Shown: positions 19,473 to 28,832, counted from the first letter of the stretch. The stretch is DNA of 64,000 nucleotides from an uncultured Cohaesibacter sp. (GCF_963662805.1 NZ_OY759867.1:310001-374000), one strand, 5' to 3'. The notes: generated from the letters alone by a model not told the origin. Translations and numbers: made by a program.

Positions 19473-20822
19473 TCATTTTTTCGACTTCTGCGCCTTCTTG
19501 GCGCGGAAGGACGCAGCCCAGCCGGATTTGACGATGACCGGTGCGCGGGTAAAGGCGAGATCGTCGGCTGCCACCGGCCCCGTGATCACGCTGCCAGCAC
19601 CGATGAAAGCACCGTCGCCAATGGTCGCCGGGGCCACGAGAGCCGTGTTCGAGCCAATGAAGGCGCCCTTGCCGATGTCGGTCTTGAACTTGTCAAAGCC
19701 GTCATAATTGCAGGTAATGGTCCCTGCTCCGATGTTGGCTTTTTCGCCCACGCGGGCGTCGCCGATATAGGAGAGATGATTGACCTTGGCGCCCTTCTCG
19801 ACGCGGGTTTTTTTCAGTTCGACGAAGTTGCCGATCTTGGCCCCCTTCTCAAGCTCGGTTCCCGGTCGCAGACGGGCATAGGGACCGATCACACAGCCTT
19901 CGGCAACGGTGGCCGATTCGAGATGGCTGAAGGCCCTGATCGTCACATTGTCAGCGATAGTCACGCCGGGTGCGAAGATCACATTGGGTTCGATGACGAC
20001 GTCTTTGCCCAGTTTTGTATCATAGGAGAAAAAGACGGTTTCGGGTGCGATCAGAGTTGCACCATTCGCCATGGCCTCAAGGCGGGCGCGAACCTGAAAC
20101 GAGGCTTCCACATTGGCCAGATGCTGGCGGGTGTTGACCCCTTGCAACTCTTCCTCATCCGCTTCAAGCGCGGTGACCATAAGACCCTTCTCATTGGCCT
20201 TTTCAACAGCATCGGTGAGGTAGAATTCCTTCTGGGCATTGGTGTCTTCGATGGCATCGAGCAGTTCGAGGACATGCTTGCCGGAAAAGCCCATGATGCC
20301 GCCGTTACAAAAGGTGATGGCGAGCTCCTCAGACGTGCAATCCTTGGCCTCGCGGATGGCAACCAGCTTTCCGTTTTTCTCGATCAGGCGACCGTAAGGG
20401 TCCGGGACTGCCGGGCGGAAGCCAAGCACGACGACATCATTGCTTTTGGCCAGTTTTTCCCTGACAGAAAGAAGGGTCTCGGAGGTCAGGAGCGGCGTAT
20501 CCCCAAACAGCACGAGCACATCGTCCTTGGCTTCAATCAGGTCCGGGCGAGCCGCCAGTACGGCGTGGGCTGTGCCGAGCCGTTCGGTCTGGACGTGAGC
20601 ATTGACTGTCGGGTGAGCGTTGTTGGCTTCCCTGTGGACGGCATCCATGTCCGGGCCGACGACGACGGAGATCAGATCGACGCCGGATTTGCTTGCCGCC
20701 TTGGTGACATGGCCGACCATGGACAGACCTGCCACTTCATGCAGAACCTTGGGTTTGTCCGATTTCATGCGGGTTCCCTGCCCTGCGGCCAGAATGATTG
20801 CCTGACAAGTGCGGCGCGTCAT
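19473..20822 (-). CDS. glmU: Bifunctional N-acetylglucosamine-1-phosphate uridyltransferase/acetyltransferase GlmU
   Basis: A 449-residue enzyme that acetylates glucosamine-1-phosphate and couples it to UTP, giving UDP-GlcNAc. The N-terminal pyrophosphorylase has the signature AAGQGTRMKSDKPKVLHEVAG. The C-terminal left-handed beta-helix shows hexapeptide repeats from about residue 250 with the acetyltransferase motifs GTITCNYDGFDKFKT and FIGSNTALVAP. AAGGAGA lies six bases before the start codon. It is upstream of glmS with 131 bases between, so the two successive steps of the pathway are probably co-expressed. Confidence 0.98.
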   Translation of the reverse strand: MTRRTCQAIILAAGQGTRMKSDKPKVLHEVAGLSMVGHVTKAASKSGVDLISVVVGPDMDAVHREANNAHPTVNAHVQTERLGTAHAVLAARPDLIEAKDDVLVLFGDTPLLTSETLLSVREKLAKSNDVVVLGFRPAVPDPYGRLIEKNGKLVAIREAKDCTSEELAITFCNGGIMGFSGKHVLELLDAIEDTNAQKEFYLTDAVEKANEKGLMVTALEADEEELQGVNTRQHLANVEASFQVRARLEAMANGATLIAPETVFFSYDTKLGKDVVIEPNVIFAPGVTIADNVTIRAFSHLESATVAEGCVIGPYARLRPGTELEKGAKIGNFVELKKTRVEKGAKVNHLSYIGDARVGEKANIGAGTITCNYDGFDKFKTDIGKGAFIGSNTALVAPATIGDGAFIGAGSVITGPVAADDLAFTRAPVIVKSGWAASFRAKKAQKSKK

Positions 20823-20989
20823 GGGTGCTCTCCTTGAGACGGAAAAATTCGATATATATCGCTAATCCAAGATTAACTAAGGATCAATTGAGACAGTTCA
20901 TAGAACAGTCTTGCGGGATGCACAAAAAAAGACTTTGCTTAACAAAGCGTGAAACAAAAGATTCGCGTCTCAAGGAGGCACTCGAAGAG

Positions 20990-22066
20990 ATGGCGCTGCC
21001 AGGCAAAACCATTTTCGATGTGACCATGATGGCCGGTTGGGCATTTGCGGCAGTCCTGATTGGTTTGGTTACATTGACGATGGTGGATGACAATGGCGAC
21101 ACCGCAAGGGATTCCAACGTCGTAGCGACTTTGGATAACGGTGAGGCGCGTCTTGTAACTGGGTCGGTCCCCAACCGTCAAAACGGGCTCGACAATCGGC
21201 CCCAGTCCGGTCTCGTGGATCAGCAGAACAAGTCCTTCGATCCCTTCCTCAAATCTGGTGATCAGTCTTCCGATCAGCTACAGGCAGTTCTTGAGGAATT
21301 GCGCTCCCTGAAGCAGGAAGTTGCGGCGTTTCACGTCAGCACCCGGCGTCTGAGGGATGAGAATAATCGCTTACAGCAGCGGCTTGTGAAGCTGGAACTC
21401 AATCAGGATGCCAATGAGCGTGATGTGCGGGTGGTGCAGCTGCCCCGGCGAGACAATGCCGCTCCGATGATCGTGAATGGCCATCAGGCCATGCCGGAGC
21501 AGGTCATTGATTTGCAGGCGACCGGATCCATTCGCTCCACGCCTTCTGTGCCCCGGGCTGGCGAGGCGTTGGATACCCTGCAGAGTTCAGGGAAACGGGC
21601 TGTGAGCGCTTCGGTTCAGGTGCGCGAAGAGCCGCTCGACATTGACACGGCCGAGAAGCAGAAGACTCCGGAGCCAATGTTGCCGCGCGTGAAACCGATC
21701 GATCTGGTCGGGGACGGAAAGTTCCCAGAAGGGGCCATTGATCCACAAAGCGAAGTCGTGGCAAAACCGGCGCAGGCGACAGAGGCCAGCCGCACGGCCT
21801 TTGGTCTTGATCTTGGTAGCTTCGTCTCCTTCTCCGAGATTGAGGCTGCTTGGAAAGAGGTGTCCGGTTCGCAAAAGGATCTCCTTGGAGACCTTTCCCC
21901 GCGCACCTGGGTGTCTCAGGGGGCCAATAGCCGGATCTCACTCAACCTGATCGTCGGTCCCATCCAGAATGCGGCCGATGCTGCTGCCCTGTGCGCACGG
22001 CTCAAGTTCCAGAATTATGCTTGCAATGTCGCGACCTATCGCGGACAGGATTTGGCGTTGAACTAG
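20990..22066 (+). CDS. Single-span membrane protein with C-terminal SPOR-like region
   Basis: A protein of 358 residues. One membrane span near the N-terminus (about 14-31, AGWAFAAVLIGLVTLTM) puts the rest in the periplasm. There follows a coiled coil (about 95-130, LEELRSLKQEVAAFHVSTRR), a long variable linker, and a C-terminal part (RISLNLIVGPIQNAADAAALCARLK, given here in two overlapping halves) resembling a SPOR peptidoglycan-binding domain. It may act in envelope or division-related processes; this is inference. The start at 20990 has AGGAGG eleven bases upstream; an in-frame ATG at 20918 is an alternative. It is divergent from glmU. Confidence 0.65.
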   Translation: MALPGKTIFDVTMMAGWAFAAVLIGLVTLTMVDDNGDTARDSNVVATLDNGEARLVTGSVPNRQNGLDNRPQSGLVDQQNKSFDPFLKSGDQSSDQLQAVLEELRSLKQEVAAFHVSTRRLRDENNRLQQRLVKLELNQDANERDVRVVQLPRRDNAAPMIVNGHQAMPEQVIDLQATGSIRSTPSVPRAGEALDTLQSSGKRAVSASVQVREEPLDIDTAEKQKTPEPMLPRVKPIDLVGDGKFPEGAIDPQSEVVAKPAQATEASRTAFGLDLGSFVSFSEIEAAWKEVSGSQKDLLGDLSPRTWVSQGANSRISLNLIVGPIQNAADAAALCARLKFQNYACNVATYRGQDLALN

Positions 22067-22208
22067 GCTCCTCTACCGCACATTCCTCATAATCAGACGC
22101 CATCAAACCCGTCTCTATGGGGTGTGTGCGCAATCTGGCGATTGTTCCGGGTCGGATTTCGTCTATAAAGAACAAAAAGCCCCGCCTTCTCGTTGAAAGT
22201 CCACTCTC

Positions 22209-23120
22209 GTGTCTCCCACCGCTCTGGCCTATCTGTTCCTGTTTATCTGCCCCGTTTTCATGGCCTCCAACATCATCATCGGTGCGGTGGCAGTGCAAAC
22301 TGTCGAGCCATTCACGCTGACGTTCCTGCGCTGGGGACTGGCTTTCGTGATGATCCTGCCCTTTGCCTATAAAGGCATGCGGGACAGTTGGCCCACACTG
22401 CTCAAGCAATGGCGGCTTCTCCTGATCAATGGTTTCCTTCTGATGGTGCCGTGCGGGGCCGGTGTCTATTGGTCGCTCAAATATACCTCAGCGACCAACG
22501 GCACGCTGATCTACACCGCGTCTCCCGTTCTGATCATCGTTATGGAATGGCTGTTTCGCGGGCGGCGGATTTCCTCGCGCGAGATCGCCGGGATCCTGTT
22601 CGCCATGGCGGGGATTCTCTGCATCATCTTCAAGGGCAGCATCGAGGTGATGCTGAATATCCACTTCAACGTCGGCGATCTGCTGTTCGTGCTGGCCGCT
22701 GCCGGATTTGCTGTCTATTCGGTGATTTCCAAGACCGAGTCGCTACAGGCGGTTCCAGTGGTCGGCATGTTTGCGATTGTGGCGATCGTCGGTGCGTTCA
22801 TCCAGATCCCGATCATGGTGTTCGAGGTTGCCAACCATGGCCTTCCTCTTGGCCTTGATCAATGGCTCAGCATAGCTGGTCTGGCGCTGTCAGCCTCGCT
22901 GCTGTCGTTCCTCACATACCTTTATTGCATCAAGATTCTCGGGCCGTCGATTGCCGGGATGGTGCTCTATCTGCTGCCGCCGGTCGGGGTGTTGCTGGCG
23001 GTCACCTTCCTCAAGGAAGAATTCCACACTTTCCACTTCTTCGGGCTGGTACTGGTGATGACAGGTGTGATGCTGGCAACATTACCGGCCCGGTTCCTGC
23101 CGCAATGGCTGACGCGCTGA
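22209..23120 (+). CDS. DMT superfamily (EamA) transporter
   Basis: A 303-residue inner-membrane protein with about ten hydrophobic segments arranged as two EamA repeats, with typical motifs such as LRWGLAFVMILPF in the first half and YLLPPVGVLLAVTFLKEE in the second. EamA proteins export or import metabolites; the substrate is unknown. Translation appears to start at GTG 22209, since no ATG precedes the first membrane span. The downstream gene is convergent with only 16 bases between. Confidence 0.88.
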   Translation: MSPTALAYLFLFICPVFMASNIIIGAVAVQTVEPFTLTFLRWGLAFVMILPFAYKGMRDSWPTLLKQWRLLLINGFLLMVPCGAGVYWSLKYTSATNGTLIYTASPVLIIVMEWLFRGRRISSREIAGILFAMAGILCIIFKGSIEVMLNIHFNVGDLLFVLAAAGFAVYSVISKTESLQAVPVVGMFAIVAIVGAFIQIPIMVFEVANHGLPLGLDQWLSIAGLALSASLLSFLTYLYCIKILGPSIAGMVLYLLPPVGVLLAVTFLKEEFHTFHFFGLVLVMTGVMLATLPARFLPQWLTR

Positions 23121-23136
23121 TAGAAGGGCCGATCAA

Positions 23137-23874
23137 TCAGCCGATTGCGCTGAGGCCGGGCAACATTTCCTGCAGCCAGAAGGCCGCATTCTGCACCTGA
23201 CCCGTAACGAACAGGATGCCCGTCAGAACCAGAAGTCCGCCCATGGCCTTCTCGACGGTGCCCATATGCTTGCGCAGGCCCCCCATCATGCTGGTGAACT
23301 TGCCCGCGAAGGCTGCTGCCAGCAGAAACGGGATGCCGAGGCCAAGACTGTAGGCGGTGAGCAGGATCATCCCCTGCTGAATGTTTTCCTCCGACCCGGC
23401 GATGGCGAGAATGGTCGCCAGAACCGGCCCGATGCAGGGCGTCCAGCCGAAGGCAAAGGCCAGCCCGATGAGATAGGCACCGACGAGACCCGCCGGTTTG
23501 CGGGTGACATTGACCCGTGCCTCGCGATAGAGGAAGCCGATGCGGAAGACGCCGAGGAAATGCAGGCCCATGATGATGATGATCGCGCCTGCGACATAGG
23601 ACAGGATGCCAATGTGCATCTTGAGATACTGCCCGATCACCGAGGCCCCTGCTCCGAGCAGGACGAAGATGGTCGAGAAGCCGAGAACGAAGGCAAAGGC
23701 GGAGAAGAAGACCTGTGTGGCGGCTCTCTGTTTGTCGTTGTTGCCGGTGAACTCATCCATCGAGACACCGGCGATATAGCACAGATAGGGCGGCACAAGT
23801 GGCAGGACGCAGGGTGAAATGAAGGAGATCAATCCCGCCAAAAAGGCTCCGGGGATTGTTACGTCAAAGACCAT
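23137..23874 (-). CDS. ccdA: Cytochrome c biogenesis/thiol transport protein CcdA
   Basis: A 245-residue inner-membrane protein with six membrane spans that passes reducing power from cytoplasmic thioredoxin to periplasmic thiol proteins, as in cytochrome c maturation. The two conserved redox cysteines are seen in ISPCVLPLVPPYLCYIAG (first span region) and FGWTPCIGPVLATI (fourth span). A GGAG eight bases before the ATG at 23874 supports the start. No thioredoxin-like partner gene is adjacent. Confidence 0.92.
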   Translation of the reverse strand: MVFDVTIPGAFLAGLISFISPCVLPLVPPYLCYIAGVSMDEFTGNNDKQRAATQVFFSAFAFVLGFSTIFVLLGAGASVIGQYLKMHIGILSYVAGAIIIIMGLHFLGVFRIGFLYREARVNVTRKPAGLVGAYLIGLAFAFGWTPCIGPVLATILAIAGSEENIQQGMILLTAYSLGLGIPFLLAAAFAGKFTSMMGGLRKHMGTVEKAMGGLLVLTGILFVTGQVQNAAFWLQEMLPGLSAIG

Positions 23875-24314
23875 CTTGTCTACTCCACTTCTCTTGGCTC
23901 AAATTCTCTTGGATCAAAGCTTTTCTCGTGCCGGTCAACCTGCCGAATGTGCCTCCTTAAGGCACAGATCGGGCCATTCGTTCCTGCTTAGCCTTTCGCG
24001 TCATCAATGTCCAATCACGCCCTTGCTATTGTGGTTGCGCACGGGTTTCACCGGGTTGATTGCACGGTCTGTGCCACGCCTCGTGAGCGCACGATATCCC
24101 GCTTTGTCGTGCCTCCGACATGAGGCAGGCCGTCGCATCGTGAGCCCTGCTTTGTTGAACCAAACACTGCCATTTTGGCTGAAAAAGGTCAGCTACTGGC
24201 GCGAAATCACGGATTTATGACCGCAATCGAGTTTTCCCATGAAAAATCAAATGAATTCGGTGTTGGTGTTGACTGGGCGGAAAAATCCGTTACAAAGGCG
24301 CTCACCACCACGGC
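23875..24314. other. Intergenic region upstream of tRNA-Lys
   Basis: This stretch of 440 bases between ccdA and the first tRNA holds no supported protein gene; the open frames in it lack ribosome-binding sites and family similarity. The right end carries the tRNA promoter candidate listed separately. Confidence 0.5.
24269..24296 (+). promoter_or_regulatory. Candidate promoter of the tRNA-Lys genes
   Basis: TTGACT (24269-24274) is followed after 16 bases by TACAAA (24291-24296), close to sigma70 -35 and -10 consensus, and lies 18 bases before the first tRNA-Lys, consistent with a short leader. Confidence 0.5.
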
Positions 24315-24390
24315 GTGCCCGTAGCTCAGTTGGTAGAGCATCCGACTTTTAATCGGACGGTCGAAGGTTCGAATCCTTCCGGGCATACCA
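24315..24390 (+). tRNA. tRNA-Lys (anticodon UUU), copy 1
   Basis: A 76-base cloverleaf: acceptor GTGCCCG pairing with CGGGCAT (first pair G-U), D stem GCTC/GAGC, anticodon arm TCCGA-CTTTTAA-TCGGA with TTT as the anticodon, TpsiC arm GAAGG-TTCGAAT-CCTTC, and an encoded 3' CCA. It reads AAA and AAG lysine codons. It is identical to copy 2, 216 bases downstream. Confidence 0.97.
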
Positions 24391-24606
24391 TGCTTCCCTC
24401 AAAATCTGCGCCTTCCCGACGCTCTCAGAAGCGCGAAGAGCTGTTGATTTTGTAGGTCACGCTGGTGGCAAAGGATCTGGTTGGAATTAGCTGTAGAAAA
24501 CAGTTTTTCTCGGCGCAGAAACCTCGACTGAGAGGAATTATCTGCTACAAGAAGCCAACCTGATTGTTTGGTGGCAGCGTTGAGTGTTTCGACCTGTCTT
24601 TGGCAT

Positions 24607-24682
24607 GTGCCCGTAGCTCAGTTGGTAGAGCATCCGACTTTTAATCGGACGGTCGAAGGTTCGAATCCTTCCGGGCATACCA
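24607..24682 (+). tRNA. tRNA-Lys (anticodon UUU), copy 2
   Basis: Identical over all 76 bases to copy 1, including the encoded CCA, while the flanking sequences differ. It may be cotranscribed with copy 1, because no separate promoter stands out in the 216-base spacer. Confidence 0.97.
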
Positions 24683-25082
24683 TCCCCTTTCCCATCACAA
24701 TATCTGATTTCACAGTGGCTGGCTGACAGGCTTCGAAGCTGTTTGATTCCATTCGGTAATTGACGATTAACGCTCAGTCTCTCCCGCTTTGATGTCGAAA
24801 TGACTGTGAAACACACTTATTCACAGCGCAATCTGTGCATCTGTCCAAGTTCTTTTGTGACAATCTAATGACTTGAAATTGCTACGTTGTGACGCATGGA
24901 TTGCATTTGGTCGAAAATGCAATCGGCTCGATAAATTCTCTCATCCAACTCAAATTATTGTGATTTTCTTCGTAAGGCGCACAAATTGCGTTACACTTTT
25001 CAGGTGCTCAGACAAGAAGCACCCCATGAAGTCGGGACATATCAAAGGAGAAGAAGAAGCCAACCAGATACGGAGTCATGTC
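24683..25082. other. Intergenic region after the tRNA genes
   Basis: These 400 bases before the DUF4864 gene show no convincing gene. An in-frame extension of the next gene to 24873 exists but has no signal peptide at its start. The promoter of that gene is presumably here. No strong terminator was seen after the second tRNA. Confidence 0.45.
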
Positions 25083-25583
25083 ATGAAACATGTCCTATTT
25101 GGCGCTGGTATCTGCTTGGCAGCCATGGCTGTGCAACCCGCTATCAGTGCCGAGAATGCCGTCCCTCAGGAGCCTGCCAAGATCGTTACGGCCAAGGCTG
25201 ACAAGACTGACGCGGACAGACTTCAGGTCACCGACGTCGATCGCAAGACCATCCAGTTCGTGGTGAAACTGCATATCGCGAGCCTCAATCAGCAACGCGC
25301 TGATTTGTTCTCCCAGACCTTTACCAAGAAGACACAGGAAGCATTCGAGTCCCCCGACCACATGCTTGCCTTTTTCTCGATTCGCTACATTCCCGTGGTG
25401 CACGCCAAGGCCTTCAATTTCGATGGCCTGAGCCTCGATGGCAGTGTGCCGATACAGCATGGCTATCTGACGGACAGCAAGGGCAATCGTTGGAGGCTAT
25501 CCTATGGTTTGCAACACATCGGGAACGGTGACTGGCGGATCATTTCCACCATCATCGAGCATGCTCCCGGGGATCCGACCTAG
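25083..25583 (+). CDS. DUF4864 family secreted protein
   Basis: A protein of 166 residues with a signal peptide (MKHVLFGAGICLAAMAVQPAISA) and a small cystatin/NTF2-like domain of the DUF4864 family; core motifs are IQFVVKLHIASLNQQRAD, HMLAFFSIRYIPVVHAK and RWRLSYGLQHIGNGDWRI. These proteins are widespread in alphaproteobacteria, probably periplasmic, and of unknown role. The ATG at 25083 is preceded by GGAG at about eight bases. It is convergent with tgt. Confidence 0.83.
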   Translation: MKHVLFGAGICLAAMAVQPAISAENAVPQEPAKIVTAKADKTDADRLQVTDVDRKTIQFVVKLHIASLNQQRADLFSQTFTKKTQEAFESPDHMLAFFSIRYIPVVHAKAFNFDGLSLDGSVPIQHGYLTDSKGNRWRLSYGLQHIGNGDWRIISTIIEHAPGDPT

Positions 25584-25673
25584 CGCCAGTCGGAATGTGG
25601 CGTGCGTCATCCTCCCGACGGCGGGATGTCATCTGAAGAGTGTTCTTAACGCGAACCAGCGATATGAGGCATT

Positions 25674-26894
25674 CTAGAGAGCCGGAATGTCTCCCCGGGT
25701 CCAGGCTTCCTTGACGGCGGCCTTGTGATCCGTAAACCGGCCCTCTTTGATGGCATCCCGCATGCCCTGCATCAGCGCCTGATAATAGGCGAGATTGTTC
25801 CATGTCAGCAGCATGGAGCCCAGTGCTTCGTTTGATTTCACCAGATGATAGAGATAGGCGCGCGAATAGTCGCGCGCGGCCGGACAGGTGCTTTCCGGAT
25901 CGAGCGGGCGATGATCGTCCTTGTGGCGAGCATTCTTGAGATTGATCTTGCCGAACCGGGTGTAGGCAAGGCCATGGCGCCCTGCCCGTGTCGGCATCAC
26001 GCAGTCGAACATGTCGACGCCGCGGCTGACGGATTCGATGAGATCGTCCGGTGTACCAACCCCCATGAGATAACGGGGCTTATCCTCTGGCAACAGGGGA
26101 CAGGTGACGCCGAGCATGTCGAGCATCACGGCTTGCGGCTCTCCCACGGCGAGGCCGCCGATGGAATAACCTTTTAGATCCATGGCTTTGAGGGCAAGAG
26201 CGGATTCTTCGCGCAGGCGCGGGATATCGCCGCCTTGAACGATGCCGAACATGGCCTGTCCCGGTCTGTCGCCGAACTGGGTCTTGCAGCGCTCTGCCCA
26301 GCGCAGGGAGAGCTGCATGGCTTTCTCGATCTCGTCCTCGGTCGCAGGCAGGCGCGTGCATTCGTCGAGCTGCATCTGGATGTCGGAGCCGAGCAGGCAC
26401 TGGATCTCGATGGAGCGCTCCGGCGTCATCATGTATTTGACGCCGTCGATGTGGGATTTGAACTCGACGCCCTTCTCGCTCATCTTGCGCAATTGGGCCA
26501 GTGACATGACCTGAAAGCCACCGGAATCGGTGAGGATCGGGTAAGGCCAGTTGGCGAATTTGTGCAGGCCGCCAAGCTCGGCGATGCGCTCAGCGCCGGG
26601 GCGCAGCATGAGGTGGTAGGTGTTGCCAAGGATCACGTCGGCACCCAGATCCCGAACCTGACCGGGATACATGAATTTGACCGTCGCCGCCGTGCCGACC
26701 GGCATGAAGGCCGGGGTGCGGATGACACCGCGTGGCATGGAGACCTCGCCGCAGCGGGCCGCGCCATCGGTCGCATGCAGCTTGAAGGTAAAGTCGCTCG
26801 GGCGCGGATCGGGCAAAGGTTGGCCAAGGCCCATGCGATCGGCGTTGGCGGGCGGTGTTGCTGAGTCAGTCGTGGATTGTTGTGTCATGATCAT
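25674..26894 (-). CDS. tgt: Queuine tRNA-ribosyltransferase Tgt, with an altered zinc site
   Basis: A 406-residue enzyme that exchanges guanine-34 of tRNAs with GUN anticodons for the queuosine precursor preQ1. Catalytic motifs are intact: ILTDSGGFQVMSL, GIVQGGD, GVGTPDDLIE and GVDMFDCVMPTRAGRHG. The usual zinc site CxCxxC...H is not: the segment reads ESTCPAARDYSRAYL (only one cysteine of three) and the later TxHN motif reads TWNN. So three of four zinc ligands are replaced, which is unusual for this family. Start 26894 has GAGGG just upstream; 26888 is also possible. It follows queA on the same strand after 28 bases. Confidence 0.93.
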   Translation of the reverse strand: MIMTQQSTTDSATPPANADRMGLGQPLPDPRPSDFTFKLHATDGAARCGEVSMPRGVIRTPAFMPVGTAATVKFMYPGQVRDLGADVILGNTYHLMLRPGAERIAELGGLHKFANWPYPILTDSGGFQVMSLAQLRKMSEKGVEFKSHIDGVKYMMTPERSIEIQCLLGSDIQMQLDECTRLPATEDEIEKAMQLSLRWAERCKTQFGDRPGQAMFGIVQGGDIPRLREESALALKAMDLKGYSIGGLAVGEPQAVMLDMLGVTCPLLPEDKPRYLMGVGTPDDLIESVSRGVDMFDCVMPTRAGRHGLAYTRFGKINLKNARHKDDHRPLDPESTCPAARDYSRAYLYHLVKSNEALGSMLLTWNNLAYYQALMQGMRDAIKEGRFTDHKAAVKEAWTRGDIPAL

Positions 26895-26922
26895 GCTTCC
26901 CTCTTGCGCTTCGGCTCGCCTG

Positions 26923-27969
26923 TCAGGCGCGGAGCAGCAGCGAGGAGTCTCCGTAAGAATAGAAACGATAGCCATTGTCGATGGCGTGAGCATAGGCAGC
27001 CTGCATGCGCTCCTGTCCCATGATGGCCGAGACCAGCATGAAGAGCGTCGATTTGGGCAGATGGAAATTGGTCATCAGACCGTCAATGGCACGGAACCGG
27101 TAGCCCGGCGTGATGAAGATGTCCGTGTCGCCGCTGAAGGGCCGGATCGTGCCGTCGGGATCCGTCGCGCTTTCCAGCAGGCGTAGGGATGTGGTGCCGA
27201 CCGCGATGATCCTGTTGCCCCGGGCGTGAACTGCGTTCAGGTGTTCGGCGAGTTCAGGTGTGATGACACCCCACTCGGCATGCATTTTGTGGTCTTCTGT
27301 GTCGTCGGCCTTGACCGGCAAGAAGGTCCCAGCCCCGACATGCAGCGTAACGAAATGGCGTTCGATGCCCTTGGTGTCCAACTTCTCGAACAGGCGGTCG
27401 GTGAAATGAAGACCAGCCGTAGGCGCCGCTACAGCGCCTTTTTCCCTCGCGTAGATCGTCTGATAGTCGGTCTTGTCGCGGTCGTCCTCAGCGCGTTTTG
27501 AAGCGATGTAGGGCGGCAATGGCACATGCCCGACCTCGGCAATGGCTGCGTCCAGCGCCTGGCCTTCGCAATCAAAGCGCAAGACAACCTCGCCGGCGTC
27601 GCCCTTCTCGCTGATGATGGCGCTGAGGCGGTCGCCAAATTCGATCCGGTCACCGAGCAAGACCTTCTTGGCCGGGCGGGCAAAGGCGCGCCAGCTTGAA
27701 AGGTCTTCGCGCTTGTGGAGGTTGAAATGCACCCCGGCGCGGATGTCGTCGCGCACGCGCGTGCCTTCCAGCTCGGCGGGAATGACCTTAGTGTCGTTGA
27801 AGATCAGGGCATCGCCGGGATTGAGGAAATCCGGCAGTTCCAGAACCCGGTGGTCCTCGAACGGGCCATTCTCGGGGACAAACAGAAGCTTGGCCTCGTC
27901 ACGCGGATTGTGCGGTCGCAGGGCGATGCACTCGGGTGGGAGGTTGAAGTCGAAAAGATTGACGAGCAT
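26923..27969 (-). CDS. queA: S-adenosylmethionine:tRNA ribosyltransferase-isomerase QueA
   Basis: QueA of about 348 residues, which adds the epoxycyclopentandiol moiety from S-adenosylmethionine to preQ1-modified tRNA, the step after Tgt. Motifs: FDFNLPPECIALRP at the start, GDALIFNDTKVIPAEL, PTAGLHFTDRL, HVGAGTFLPV and NFHLPKSTLFMLVSA. The start MLVNLFDFNLP at 27969 matches family starts; the frame extends upstream to 28023. Downstream tgt is 28 bases away, so both queuosine genes are probably one transcript. Upstream are the two cyclophilin genes on the same strand. Confidence 0.96.
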   Translation of the reverse strand: MLVNLFDFNLPPECIALRPHNPRDEAKLLFVPENGPFEDHRVLELPDFLNPGDALIFNDTKVIPAELEGTRVRDDIRAGVHFNLHKREDLSSWRAFARPAKKVLLGDRIEFGDRLSAIISEKGDAGEVVLRFDCEGQALDAAIAEVGHVPLPPYIASKRAEDDRDKTDYQTIYAREKGAVAAPTAGLHFTDRLFEKLDTKGIERHFVTLHVGAGTFLPVKADDTEDHKMHAEWGVITPELAEHLNAVHARGNRIIAVGTTSLRLLESATDPDGTIRPFSGDTDIFITPGYRFRAIDGLMTNFHLPKSTLFMLVSAIMGQERMQAAYAHAIDNGYRFYSYGDSSLLLRA

Positions 27970-28267
27970 CGGTTCGGTTTGTCCTTCAAGCGCCATCGAG
28001 CCGAGGTGGCTCCTGTCGCTCATCTTGTGGCTGGCAGGTTTGCTGGTCCAAGAAGATCCGGTCGCGAATGGGGGATCTGTCAGTGTCCTGTTCCTATCGG
28101 TGAATGGGACGGGTTCTTAGCCCGCATTCAGCGCGAGTTCAAGGCGTTTGTGGCGGTTTCGGGTCGGGCTATGCCCGGCACTGCAGCCAGACAGCAGGCA
28201 CGAAAAAGCCCGGACTGGGCGCAGGCGTGGTGCCGCATCTCCTGTCCGGGCTTCTTGATTGTGCGAT

Positions 28268-28741
28268 TTAGAGGTCGGCTGCGACCTTCATCGAGACGAT
28301 ACTGTCGGGATCCTGAACCGGTTCGCCGCGCTTGATCTTGTCGATGTTTTCCATCCCGTCGATGACCTGCCCCCAGTAGGTATACTGGTTGTCGAGCCAA
28401 GGAGCGGTGTCAAAGCAGATGAAGAACTGGCTGTTGGCGGAGTTCGGATCCATCGCGCGGGCCATGGAGCAGGACCCGCGAACATGTTTGGTCGGGTTGA
28501 ACTCGGCTTTCAGGTTCGGCTTGTCGGAGCCGCCGGTGCCGGTGCCATGGGGGCAGCCGACCTGAGCCATGAAGCCGTCGATCACGCGGTGGAAGACGAT
28601 GCCGTCATAAAAGCCTTCGCGTGACAGTTCCTTGAGGCGCTCACAGTGAGCCGGTGCGAGGTCCGGGCGCAGTTCGATAACAACCTTGCCTTTGGTGGTC
28701 TCCATTACGAGCGTATTTTCGGGATCTTTGATCTCTGCCAA
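28268..28741 (-). CDS. Cytoplasmic cyclophilin-type peptidyl-prolyl isomerase
   Basis: A 157-residue cyclophilin that speeds proline cis-trans isomerisation in folding proteins. The family core is present: FYDGIVFHRVIDGFMAQ, GTGTGGSDKPNLKAEF, SANSQFFICF and WGQVIDGMENIDKI. There is no signal peptide, so it is cytoplasmic. The start is TTG at 28741, supported by AAGGA eight bases upstream and the absence of an ATG before the conserved domain. It lies 91 bases downstream of a second, exported cyclophilin gene. Confidence 0.93.
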   Translation of the reverse strand: MAEIKDPENTLVMETTKGKVVIELRPDLAPAHCERLKELSREGFYDGIVFHRVIDGFMAQVGCPHGTGTGGSDKPNLKAEFNPTKHVRGSCSMARAMDPNSANSQFFICFDTAPWLDNQYTYWGQVIDGMENIDKIKRGEPVQDPDSIVSMKVAADL

Positions 28742-28832
28742 TGGTCTGTTCCTTGAGTTTAGTAAGTGGGTTTGTCCCGTCAGCCATCCCTGATGAGCCG
28801 CTGACGGGAAATGTCAGTAGAAGGGCCGAGGC

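Noticed and set aside
19449..20837. A 462-codon plus-strand open frame
   Set aside because: It lies opposite glmU, has no family similarity and no ribosome-binding site; it is a shadow of the GC-rich coding strand.
24538..24816. Minus-strand open frame with GMPGRIRTFDRPIKSRMLY
   Set aside because: This is the antisense of the tRNA-Lys gene, a well-known false protein.
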